This document shows positions 11,955 through 23,900 of a DNA stretch of 30,000 nucleotides, piece after piece; position 1 is the stretch's first letter, and each line of letters begins with the position of its first letter. Position numbers and translations under genes: made by a program. Source of the stretch: Cristatella mucedo (taxonomy: Eukaryota > Bryozoa > Phylactolaemata > Cristatellidae); contig WPIO01000284.1 of the NCBI GenBank assembly GCA_009760855.2, positions 87,501-117,500 of the forward strand, given 5' to 3'. The notes beneath the pieces are model-generated. The model did no database searches, was not told where the DNA came from, and worked only from the letters and a program-made list of their open reading frames with translations.

Positions 11955-14900
11955 TATACATATTGTATGTACATCTCCACTAATAAAAGCGAGGAAGTCC
12001 GTCAAAGCGAAAGCAGCAAGATGGCTCACTTAAGTCACGTGGTAAGATGACTTTGCAGCATTGTCTTCCGTGACAGAAGTACTATGACTCAGTAAAGCGA
12101 GCCAATCGGCGGTATGTATGTATGTATGTATGTATGTATGTATGTATGTATGTATGTATCTCCGTCTGTAACTTCAAAAAGCCGAAAAGACTATGTGGGT
12201 GTTACGCAGCAAAGTTTTGTATAGCGAACTAACAGCCTAAGCAGCTTTCGGTACGCATTCGGTAGCCACCAGACTACATCTCACCCAACACTGAGAAAGT
12301 GGGAAGCATAGCAGAGTCAGGAGAGCAGTTGAGGCAGTGAGTAGCGTGGAAGTTGCAGCTCAAGACCGCTGTAAAGGATGAGCCATACGATAAATGTCTC
12401 ATTCCTCCGCTTAAAGACAGTTGGCAGCTGGAGAGTAGTTGTCGTTGCCTAAGAAAAGTGGAAGTGAGTTCCACAGTCTTGGACCTGCAGAGCTTAAGCA
12501 TCTGTCACCAACTGTCTTTAAGCGGAGAAATGAGACATTTATCGTCCATACAGGACCTGAGGGCACAAAGAGGCTGAAACTGGTGCAGCAGCTCAGCTAC
12601 GTATGTAGGAGCCAAGTCGCAGCGGGCCTTGTGGGTTAGCGTAAGAACTTTACTATGTATCCACTGCTTAACCAGCATCCATCCTAGCTCTTTTAGCAAA
12701 GGAGACACGTGCTCAAACCTCTGGGTCTTGAAGACTAGCCTTGCAGCCATATTCATAGTCAGCTGAAGTAGCCTTATTGCTTTCTTTGGTAGGCCAGCCA
12801 AAAGGGAATTACAAAATTCAAGCCGGACGAAACTAAGGAGCTAGTTAAATGTTTTGCAAGCGGCCGTGGAAGACAGATCCTAATCTTAGATATGGATCGA
12901 ACGTGATGGCTAGCTTTAGAAGCAGTCTTTTGAATGAAGCTTTTAAAATTGAGGCAGCTGTCGAAAACGACACCTAAATTTTGAGCACACGGTGATGGTC
13001 GCACGACAGTATCAACTATTATAAGAGCTTAGCCTCTTCATCCAGCCACACGCTTAGGGTGTCCTTTGAGCAGCAGTTCGGTTTTATCGTCATTTAGTTT
13101 CAAGAATTTTTGCGACATCCAGGATCGAATGTCGGCAAGGCAAGCATTCAGTTTATCAGTTGCTGCAGCAGATTCCGACGGTTTGAATGACAAATACAGC
13201 CGACTATCGTCAGCATAAAAGTGATTTCCTATTCCATGGGCCTGAATCACTTTTCACAGAGGTTGAGTGTAAATGGAGAACAGCAAGGGACCGAGCACGG
13301 ACCCTTGATGGACTCGGCAGGTGATCCGTCTTGTCTTTGAGACCTGACCCCCACACGACATGGATTGAACACGATCAGGCAAGTACAATTTAAACCAAGC
13401 CAGTGCTTCGTCTGCCAGACCGATCGTTGTTCGCAATCGTTCAACTAGGACATCGTGATCAATGGTGTCGAAAGCAGCTGACAGATCTTGCAGAGCTAGG
13501 GCAGTGACATTCCCGTCATTATAGCCACATACAATGTCATTGTTATCATGTTGGAGAGCAGTTTCAGTAGAGTTCTGCCTCTAGAAATCCGATTAAAATG
13601 TTTCTGAAATTTTCTTTTCAATTCGCTCAACCAGCTGCTTAGCAACAATTTAAAAAGAAAATCTTGGACAAAAGCGGAAGAAGGGAAACTGGGCAATAGT
13701 TTGCAAGGACCTCTGTATCAAATCCAGGATTTTTAAGAATGGATCTAAAGTTTGCCGATATGAAGGACATGGGTATGACCTTTTTTCCAAGGAAGCATTA
13801 GAAATCTCAGTTATGGCAGGGCTAATTTGATCAGCCAGTAAAGACCACAGATATGGTGGCATTGGGTCTTCAGGAGACGACATCTTTTCGCTAGACCTTA
13901 TTAAGGTAGATACCTCGCATGCAGTTATCTCGGAAAACCTTTTAAGGAAGGTCACATGTTATGATTCCACAATTGCTTTACTCGAAGGTGGCTTAAAGAA
14001 AGCACAATGTTTTCAGTAAGGAAGGCTTGAAACATTTTGGCTGAGCCGTTAATATCTGGGGAGTCAGACCTCTCAGCATTGGCCAGTAAATTGCGTACTG
14101 TCTTATAAATATGTTTACGGTCTGACTGGCAGAAATTCAATGTTCGAGTGATAAAAGAAGCCCTGGCATTTTAAGCTTCCGGGTGTAAACTTGAAAGAAG
14201 TCTTTGAAATTGACTAGATCTGCATCAGAGCCCGATTTCTTAAAACGACATTCCAGCCTGCTCTTAACTCGGTGCATCTTTTGAAGTTTTTTTTGTAAAT
14301 CGAAAGAAATCTTCACGACTCTGTACACAGATGGAATGAACGAGAGCATGCTTTTCAAGAGCACTCTTGAGTATGAGATGGTGAGCTGCTCATACTATAT
14401 GTACCTAACGTATATATATATTTACATAGATATATAATAACACATATTGATAAAGCGCCCTAAGAAAGCTCAATCTCTTTATAGGCGCTTTACGGTTGCT
14501 GCAAAAAATATAAGAATGTTATGGCACGGCCAACGACCACGAAAGGAAGCTCTGGGCAGAGAGGTCAACGAGAAGGTCACGAGGTCAACGAGAGGGCACA
14601 CGAGGCACCGCCGAGTCAGCCGCTGCTTCAGCCGCTGCCAAAACGGCGGCGGACACTCACGCGAGCATCCGTCCGGTGACGGGAGCCACCAAGTGCCGTT
14701 CGGCTGGCAGCGTCCGGTCTTAGCGGTCGACTGATCGGCAAACATGTGACCGACGAGGCAGCTGATCGCGACACTGCTGTTTACTGAGTCGCTCGAGTAG
14801 CTGACGTTGGCGTTCGGCACGACTGGCCTCTTGGTGCAATGGATCGCTGCGACGAAAAGATACTGTGGCTTTCACCAGGAAGTCGATAGGTCGGGGAGGT

Positions 14901-17900
14901 GACGAGGCGGGGCGGGGCGGGGCGGGACGAGGTGGGGCGGGGCGCCAGGCGATCCTTGCCCACTCGAGGACTGGCTTCGGTACACAAGCGTCGCTCCCGC
15001 AAGTCGTCCTCACCTAGGCATGGCGGTGGCGTGCCGGACCAGCGCTGCCCCACTCGAAGGCACGTGATCGTCATGCTCTGATCGGTCGCGTTGGCGGCCT
15101 TGACGTATCCCTCCAGACATCGGAAGTAAACGGTCGTATCGTGCAGGTCGTCAGTTGTATTGGGCGCCGAGTTGTCGACAACCGGAAGGCCGCCGCACCG
15201 TATCTCTGTGGTGTCAAAGATAGGAATGATATCAGGACTGAGAAATTAATAATTATTTTTGATAGAATTCCAGCCTCAAGCACGGCCAGATCACGCTGGA
15301 GCTGACTTCCGGCGACTGACGGGGAAGCCACGAGAAACCGAGCGCCCCCCCGCCAACCGAGCGCAGCCATCGAAACCGAGCGTTGTAGCAGCGCCCCGAT
15401 GGCGTTCAACTTTCGCCCTGTCCACTATGCGGGAGTGCGACGGGCAAACGAACGAATGGATGTCGGAGGAGGAAGGTAGTAATGACTGGAATTTCGGAAC
15501 AAAAGGAAGAGGTAAAAATAAGAATTTAATCTGAGTCACAAACTCGAACACGTGTGTGTGGCTTAAACTCCTTTCAGCCACTGACTTTCGCTCTTGGGCC
15601 TGTGATGGGCCGTACATGGCGACCATTCATCTGAGCACAGTTGCATCTGTAGCTGCGCTTCGAGGTGGTGCGATGATAGTAAAATTAATACTGTAAAATT
15701 TACATTTGAGGACTTTATTCTTCACCAGCAGTTTATATTCGCACTTTAATAAAAATCAGCTCGAAATCTAGGTGCCATATTCCAAAGCGACCTCTCTTTA
15801 GACGACCATATCAGCTCCACAGTCAAATCTGCCTACTTTCAGCTTCATAACATTGCTAAAATTCGGGCTTGTTTAGATAAGGATACCACATCTAAGTTAG
15901 TCCGTGCATTCGTGACATCCCGTCCCGACTTCTGCAACTCACTGCTCGCTGGCCTACCAGCATGTGCGATCAGGCGATTGCAGCTGGTGCAAAACTCTGC
16001 AGCTAGGCTTGTCTGTCGTGAGCGTTGCGGTTGCCACATTACTCCACTTCTCGTCGACCTGCACTGGCTACCAGTCAAGCAACGGATTGACTTCAAGGTT
16101 TTGTCCCTCACTTTTAGGCCCCTTCATTCTATGGCTCCAGCCTATCTGTCAAATATACTACCCCATCAGGCCAAGCATCGTACGACCCGCTTTTCGAAAT
16201 CCAACAGTCTACAAACACCCCGTACAAACCTCAAATCCTTTGGAGACCGTGCATTTACTTCGTATGCTCCCAAAGCCTGGAACTCACCCCCCCCGACCTG
16301 CGTCAGAACATCCCCTGACCTGACCACATTTAAAAAGAACTTAAAAATACACCTATTTAGGTCAGCATTCAGTGGGTCCCTGTGTTTCGTTTTTCACGTG
16401 CTTATGCGTGCTGACACTGTGCATGCTGCCACAAACCACATTTGCATGCTGACCCTGGGCATGTCACCCATAACCATGCTATTCATTTTGTTTGTTTATC
16501 AAGCATGATTTTACTCACCATTCAATTGCATTTTTCTTTGCAGCAAATGTAAAGCACCTAGAAAAGAGATTAAGTTCTCTGAGGGCGCTTTATCAAGTGC
16601 ATTAATATTATTATTATTATCTGCTAGAGAGTTGGCAGCAGAAGAGAGGATGTCTCTGCGTGAAAATCGTGGAAGCGAGTCGCTCAGTCTGGGCGCATCG
16701 GAGCAAATGCTCCAATCGCCGATTGGTCTTCTATCGACAAACGAACGGAGCAGCCAATAGTTTATCGTTCTGACAGGGGAGGGAGTTCGGTGGAGACATT
16801 CACGCTCGGAGGCATTCGCATGGAGGCAGCGGTTCAGTTACAGGATTCATGTGACGGATCCAAGCCGTGTCGTGCCTTTTGGAACAGGGCGAGAATTTGT
16901 CTTATGCAAATGCTAAGAGCTTGAGGATCCAACGTACGTAAGTAAAAATGAGCTCACTGAGACATCTGGGCTCTCTACGCATGCAAGGACCGGCCACAGC
17001 CAACATCAGCCATGATGGATTGGAGTCACCGCCTTCGTTTAAGAAAGGACGCTCAAGGAAAATCCTTCGTTACATGAACATATATATGTGTACGTGTTAC
17101 GATTTTTGAGTTGTCACTTTTTGTTCATGACGGGACTCACCGACACACGGCTGGGGCACGTGGGACCAGCTTCCGTTGGCCAAGCACGTGACTGTCAAGT
17201 CCCCAGCTCTTGCACTCGCCGACTGTGCATAGGCGTCGACGCAGGAGTAGGCGACAACTTCGCCGTAGTACATCACGGCAGTCGTCGCATTGTGAGTTGC
17301 GAAACCAACCTCCGGCAGGTTCGTACATTTAATACCTAAAAGAACGAATGTATATATATACGAATATATATATGTATATATAATATAGATATATATATAT
17401 TATATATATATATATTAAATCTACATATATATATATACATTACATATATAATTTTTATTGTATATATATATATATGTGTGTATATTATATGTACAACTCC
17501 ACTAATTAAATCTAGGAAGTCCGTCAAAGCGAAAGCCGCAAGATGACTCACTTAAGTCACGTGGCAAGACGACACAGCATTGTCTTCCGTGACGGAAGTA
17601 CTATGACTCAGTGAAGCGAGCCAACTGGTGGTATGCATGTATGCATGTTTCTCCGTCTGTAACTCCACCAAGCCGAAAAGACTATGTGGGTGTAACACAG
17701 CAAAGTTTTGTATAGCGAACTAACAGCCTAAGCGGCTTTCGGTACGCATTCGGTAGCCACCAGACTACATCTCACCCAACACTGAGAAAGTGGGAAGCAT
17801 AGCAGAGTCAGGAGAGCAGTTGAGGCAGTGAGTAGCGTGGAAGTAGCAGCTAAGGACCGCTGTAAAGGATGAGCCATAGTTGGCAGCTGGAGAGTAGTTG

Positions 17901-20900
17901 TCGTTGCTAAAGAAAAGTGGAAGTGAGTTCCACAGTCTAGGACCTGCAGAGCTAAAGCTTCTGTCGCCAGCGGTCTTTAAGCGGGGGAATGGAACAGCGA
18001 ATTCATTGTCCAAACAGGGGCCGAGGGCATAAAGAGTGAAACTGGTGCAGCAGCTCAGCTACGTATGTAGGAGCCAAGTCGCAGCGGGCCTTGTGGATTA
18101 GCGTAAGAACTTTACTCTGTATCCGCTGCTTAACCAGCATCCATCCTAGCTCTTTTAGCAAAGGAGACACGTGCTCAAACCTCTGGGTCTTGAAGACTAG
18201 CCTTGCAGCCATATTCACAGTCAGCTGAAGTAGCCTTATTGCTTTCTTTGGTAGGCCAGCCAAAAGGGAATTACAAAATTCAAGCCGGACGAAACTAAGG
18301 AGCTAGTTAAATGTTTTGCAAGCGGCCGTGGAAGACAGATCCTAATCTTAGATATGGATCGAACGTGATGGCTAGCTTTAGAAGCAGTCTTTTGAATGAA
18401 GCTTTTAAAATTGAGGCAGCTGTCGAAAACGACACCTAAATTTTGAGCACACGGTGATGGTCGCACGACAGTATCAACTATTATAAGAGCTTAGCCTCTT
18501 CATCCAGCCACACGCTTAGGGTGTCCTTTGAGCAGCAGTTCGGTTTTATCGTCATTTAGTTTCAAGAATTTTTGTGACATCCAGGATCGAATGTCGGCAA
18601 GGCAAGCATTCAGTTTATCAGTTGCTGCAGCAGATTCCGACGGTTTGAATGACAAATACAGCCGACTATCGTCAGCATAAAAGTGATTTCCTATTCCATG
18701 GGCCTGAATCACTTTTCCCAGAGGTTGAGTGTAATTGGAGAACAGCAAGGGACCGAGCACGGACCCTTGAGGGACTAGGCAGGTGATCCGTCTTGTCTTT
18801 GAGACCTGACCCCCACACGACATGGATTGAACACGATCAGGCAGGTACAATTTAAACCAAGCCAGTGCTTTGTCTGCCAGACCGATCGTTGTTCCCAATC
18901 GTTCAACTAGGACATCGTGATCAATGGTGTCGAAAGCAGCTGACAGATCTTGCAGAGCTAGGGCAGTGACATTCCCGTCATCATAGCCACATACAATGTC
19001 ATTGTTATCATGTTGGAGAGCAGTTTCAGTGGAGTGCTGCCTCTTGAAATCCGTTTAAAATGTTTCTGACTTTTAACTTATTTCAATTCGCTCAACCAGC
19101 TGTTTGGCAACAATTTTTTCTCTTTTCTTGGACAAGAAAGGAAAAAGAGAAACTGGGCGATAGTTTGCAAGGACCTCTGTATCAAATCCAGGATTTTTAA
19201 GTGTGGGTCTAACGTTAGCCGATTTGAAGGACATGGGTACGACCTTTTTTCCATGGAAGCATTAACCATCACGGTCATGGCAGGGCTAATTTGATCTGCC
19301 ACTGAAGACCACAGATATGGTGGCATTGGGTCTTCAAGAGACGACATCTTTTCGCTAGACCCTATTAAGGTAGCCACTGCCCATGCAGTAACCTCGGAAA
19401 ACCTTTTAAGGAAGGTCACATGTTATGATTCCACAATTGCTTTACTCGGACGGAGCTTAATGGAAGCACAATGTTTTCAGTAAAGAAGGCTTGAAACATT
19501 TTGGCTGAGCCGTTAATATCTGGGGAGTCAGACCTCTTAGCATTGGCCAGTAAATTGCGTACTGTATTACAAATCTGTTTTGGGTCTGACTGGCAGGAAT
19601 TCAATGTTCGAGTGATAAAAGAAGCCCTGGAATTCTTAAGCTTCCGGGTGTAAGCTTGAGGAAGTCTTTGAAATTGACTAGATCTGCATCAGAGCCTGAT
19701 TTCCTTAAACGTTGTTCAAGTCTGTGTTTAACTCGGCACATCTTTTGAAGTTTTTTTTGAAAATTGAAAGGAATCTTCATGACTCTGCACATGGATAAAA
19801 TGAATGAGAAAATGTTTGTCAAGAGCACTCCTGAGTACGAGGCGGTTAGCTACTCATCCTATATGTACTATCCTAATGTATTATTTATTTATTTATTATA
19901 TATATTTATATATGTAATGTAATGGAATATATCTCCGTCTGTAACTCCACCAAGTCATAAAGACCAGGTGGGTGTTACGCAGGAGAGTTTTGTATAGCTC
20001 ACTCACAGCCTAAGCGGCTTTCGGTACGAATTCGGTAGCCAACAGACTTCGTCTAATGCAATAAAGAAAAAGTGGGAAGCATAGCAGAGTCAGGGGAGCA
20101 GTTGAGGTCGTGGGTAGCCTAGACGTAGCAGCTCAGGACCGCTGAAAAGGATGTGCCATAGTCGGCAGTAGGAGAGTAGTTGTCATTGCATAAGAAATAG
20201 GTATATAATAACTCACATTGATAAAGCGCCCTAAGACAGGTCAATCCCTTTATAGGCGCTTTACGGTTGCTGCAAAAAACATAAGAAAGTTATGGCACGA
20301 CCATCGACCTCGAAAGGAAGTGCCGGGCAACGAGAGGTCAACGAGAGGGTCGCGAGGTCAACGAGAAGCCTCCCAAGCCGCGCCCTGGGCCGCCGCCAAG
20401 TCAGCCGCTGCTTCAGCCGCTGCCAAAACGGCGGCGGATACTCACGCGAGCATCCGTCCGGTGACGGGAGCCACCAAGTGCCGTTCGGCTGGCAGCGTCC
20501 GGTCTTAGCGGTCGACTGATCGGCAAACATGTGACCGACGAGGCAGCTGATCGCGACACTGCTGTTTACTGAGTCGCTCGAGTAGCTGACGTTGGCGTTC
20601 GGCACGACTGGCCTCTTGGTGCAATGGATCGCTGCGACGAAAAGATACTGTGGCTTTCACCAGGACGTCGATAGGTCGGGGTGGTGACGAGGCGGGGCGG
20701 GGCGGGGCGGGACGAGGTGGGGCGGGGCGCCAGGCGATCCTTGCCCACTCGAGGACTGGCTTCGGTCCGCAAGCGTCGCTCCCGAAAGTCGTCCTCACCT
20801 ATGCATGGCGGCGGCGTGCCGGACCAGCGCCGACCCACTCGAAGGCACGTGATCGTCATGCTCTGATCGGTCGCGTTGGCGGCCTTGACGTATCCCTCCA

Positions 20901-23900
20901 GACATCGGAAGTAAACGGTCGTATCGTGCAGGTCGTCCGTTGTATTGGGCGCCGAGTTGTCGACAACCGGAAGGCCGCCGCACCGTATCTCTGTGGTGTC
21001 AAAGATAGGAATGATATCAGGACTGAGAAATTAATAATTATTTTTGATAGAATTCCAGCCTCAAGCACGGCCAGTTCACGCTGGAGCTGACTTCCGGCGA
21101 CTGACGGGGAAGCCGCGAGAAACCGAGCGCCCCCGCCAACCGAGCGCAGCCATCGAAACCGATCGCTGTAGCAGCGCCCCGATGGCGTTCAACTTTCGCC
21201 CTGTCGACTATGCGGGCGTGAGACGGGCAAACGAACGAATGGATGTCGGAGGAGGCAGTTAGTAACGACTGGAAACTCGGAGCGAAAAAAGAGGCAACGA
21301 AGAGGCCCCGAGTTACGGAGTCGGAGGAAAATTGTGGGAAAGTGAGCTCCGCTGGCCACGTGACCGGCACGTGGCCCATACGACCACGTTACCCACTGAC
21401 TGACGGCCACGTGACTCAGGGGCCAAAAGCTACTTGCAAGAGCGGTCTTAAAAGCAGTCGTAAAGGTCCACTGGCGAAGTAAAGGAGTAGGACGGACGTT
21501 GCTTAGCGAGACGGTTAGTGAGTGCTTGCTAGAGAGTTGGCAGCAGGAGAGAGGATGTCTTTGCGTGAAAATCGTGGAAGCGAGTCGCTCAGTCTGGGCG
21601 CATTGGAGCAAATGCTCCAATCGCCGATCGGTCTTCTATCGACGAAGGAACGCAGCAGCCAATAGTTTATCGTTCTGACAGGGGGTTCGGTGGAGGCATT
21701 CACGCTCGGAGGCATTCGCATGGAGGCAGCGGTTCAGTTACAGGATTCATGTGACGGTTTCAAGCCGCCGTGTTGTGCCTTTTGGGACAGGGCGAGAATT
21801 TTTCTTATGCAAATGCTAAGAGCGTGAGGATCCAACGTACGTAAGTAGGAATGAACTCACTGAGACATCTGGGCTCTCTACGCATGCAAGGACCGTCCAC
21901 AGCCAACATCAGCCATGACGGATTGGAGTCACTGCCTTCGTTCAAGAAAGAACGCTCAAGGAAAATTCTTCGTTACATGAACATATTTATAAGTATGTGT
22001 TACGAATTTTGATTAAAGTCACTTTTTTTTTCATGACGGGACTCACCGACACACGGCTGGGGCACGTGCGACCAGCTTCCTTTGGCCAAGCACGTGACTG
22101 TCAAGTCCCCAGCTCTTGCACTCGCCGACTGTGTGTAGGCGTCGACGCAGGAGTAGGCAACAACTTCGCCGTAGTACATCACGGCAGTCGTCGCATTGTG
22201 AGTTGCGAAACCAACCTCGGGCAGGTTCGTACATTTAATACCTAAAAGAACGAGCGAGAGCGTAGAGTGGGGAGGAAGTAAGTGGGAAGAGGGGGCGCTC
22301 TCCAGCGGCCGTGGCTTCGGGTTCCTTAAGAGGTTCGGGAAGGCGACCGTAAGTAGAGGCCCGAGGAAGAGACCGGAAGTGGAATCCGGAACAGGAGGCT
22401 GAGCGGAGCAGCAGCCGCCGCCGCCGAGCGCAAGCTTGGCGCACGCTTTTGGCGGCGGTTCGAGGACCGTCGTCCACGCCTGAGCTCGGCCAACGGGGCG
22501 GCGGCGAAATATTGTATTGCTATTACAATATACTCAATCGTCCTTCGTTTACTGCGGTTAAGCAGTTTTCTTGATTCAACTGCAGTAAGTGAATGTCTGG
22601 AAACTGGGAGCTATATTTGTGAATCGAACATTTCCGTGGTTGGAGCATAGGAAACCCCCAAAATTCGGATTTTAACATAACTAGAAGAGCCCTCTGGACA
22701 TGAAATATCTCCTCTTTAGTCACCATTATACTCGCATTACCCAAGACGTTAGACAAAATATCAGGGAAATAACATGTATTGCGTAAACGTAAAAGACAAA
22801 CAAAAACTTGCGAGAGGATAAGCGAATCAGAGGCCAGGGTAGAAAGGGGTGAGGAATCGGAGAAGTGAAAGTGAAGTGAAAAAGCCAATTGGTGAACAGC
22901 ACGCTCTGATTAGCTTGGTGTCACCCTCCGGATTTTAGGAAAAAGCTCTAGCCGCTCGCACACGAGGAGTGGTCGAGCTGCTGCACCTGTCGTTGAAGGA
23001 TTTGTGAGTGTGCTCGAATACGTAGGCCTATATTCTGTACGTACAGTAATCTTAATTTTAACTGTAAAACTGGGTTGTATAATTTAATCAGACAGCCTCG
23101 CCCGTTCTGTATCATTTTCATTATCTCCATCAACTTTTTAACGAATATATTTGAGAAACCACTGCAGATTGATGCCGCGTAAGTCGAAGCTCGAAGTGGC
23201 GAAAGACGACTTTATACATATAAGCCGGCTGCTTTTCATTGTCTCAGCCCCAAGTGCGTGTTCGAATCCTTCAGATCCTTCATTGCCGCAGCAAGCAGTG
23301 GTGCTAGCCTTCGAGGCTCTTCTGTCGCTTTACCAAAGGGGCTGTTAAATCAGCGAGTATTTTTATTTATACAGACATATACACATACATAGATATAAAT
23401 ATATATATTCATGTACATGTTGTAAATATACACATTATGGGGCACGGCCAACGGCGGCGAAAGAAGCAGCAGTGCATGAAGAGGTCAAGGTCAAGGGCTC
23501 GAGAGCTGGGTGCAGTCAATCGTGACTTCGACCTCGACCTCAACCGAGAGCCACGCTCGCCGAGACCAGCTTCCACGTCCCACTTGGTATAGCCGACCGT
23601 CTCTCGGCTGCTGCTACTGCCGCTGCTGCTGTCGCTGCTGCCGCCGCTGCTGCCGCTGCTGCTGCTGTCGCTGCTGATGTCGCTACTGCCACTACCGCTG
23701 CGGCGGCGGCGGCGGCGGCGGCACACTCACGCGAGCATCCGTCCGGTGACGGGAGCCACCAAGTGCCGTTCGGCTGGCAGCGTCCGGTCTTAGCGGTCGA
23801 CTGATCGGCAAACATGTGACCGACGAGGCAGCTGATCGCTGCGCTGCTGTTCACTGCGTCGCTCGAGTAGCTGACGATGGCGTTCGGCACGACTGGCCTC

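Larger units (their letters stand above)
11607..14660. other. intron A1-C1, mostly LINE
   Basis: Contains a stretch (11616-11870) shared with copy 3 but missing from copy 2, a TA microsatellite, a GTAT run and the - strand LINE. No exon signature. Confidence 0.7.
10490..15750. repeat. tandem duplication unit, copy 1 (exons C1, A1, B1)
   Basis: In + strand order: left flank, exon C1, LINE, exon A1, exon B1, right flank. Equivalent to 16621-21300 and 21330-24950. Exon spacing between copies 1 and 2 is 5729 (C) and 5785 (A and B). The right flank at 15470-15750 matches 24665-24950 after B3. Confidence 0.85.
17336..20445. other. intron A2-C2, TA-rich DNA and LINE
   Basis: TA microsatellite at 17348-17475, the LINE copy at 17645-19865, then a second LINE 3'-end fragment and a tail fragment. 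No exon signature. Confidence 0.7.
16621..21300. repeat. tandem duplication unit, copy 2 (exons C2, A2, B2)
   Basis: Starts abruptly after the LINE ATT tail, at sequence matching copy 1 from about 10894. It carries C2, the - strand LINE, an extra LINE 3' fragment, A2 and B2. It lacks the roughly 255-bp segment at 11616-11870 that copies 1 and 3 have. Confidence 0.85.

Noticed and set aside
22523-22888. 121-codon - strand frame in the copy-3-specific intron
   Set aside because: No recognisable domain, no cysteine pattern and no splice context matching the gene; could be unrelated old repeat DNA.
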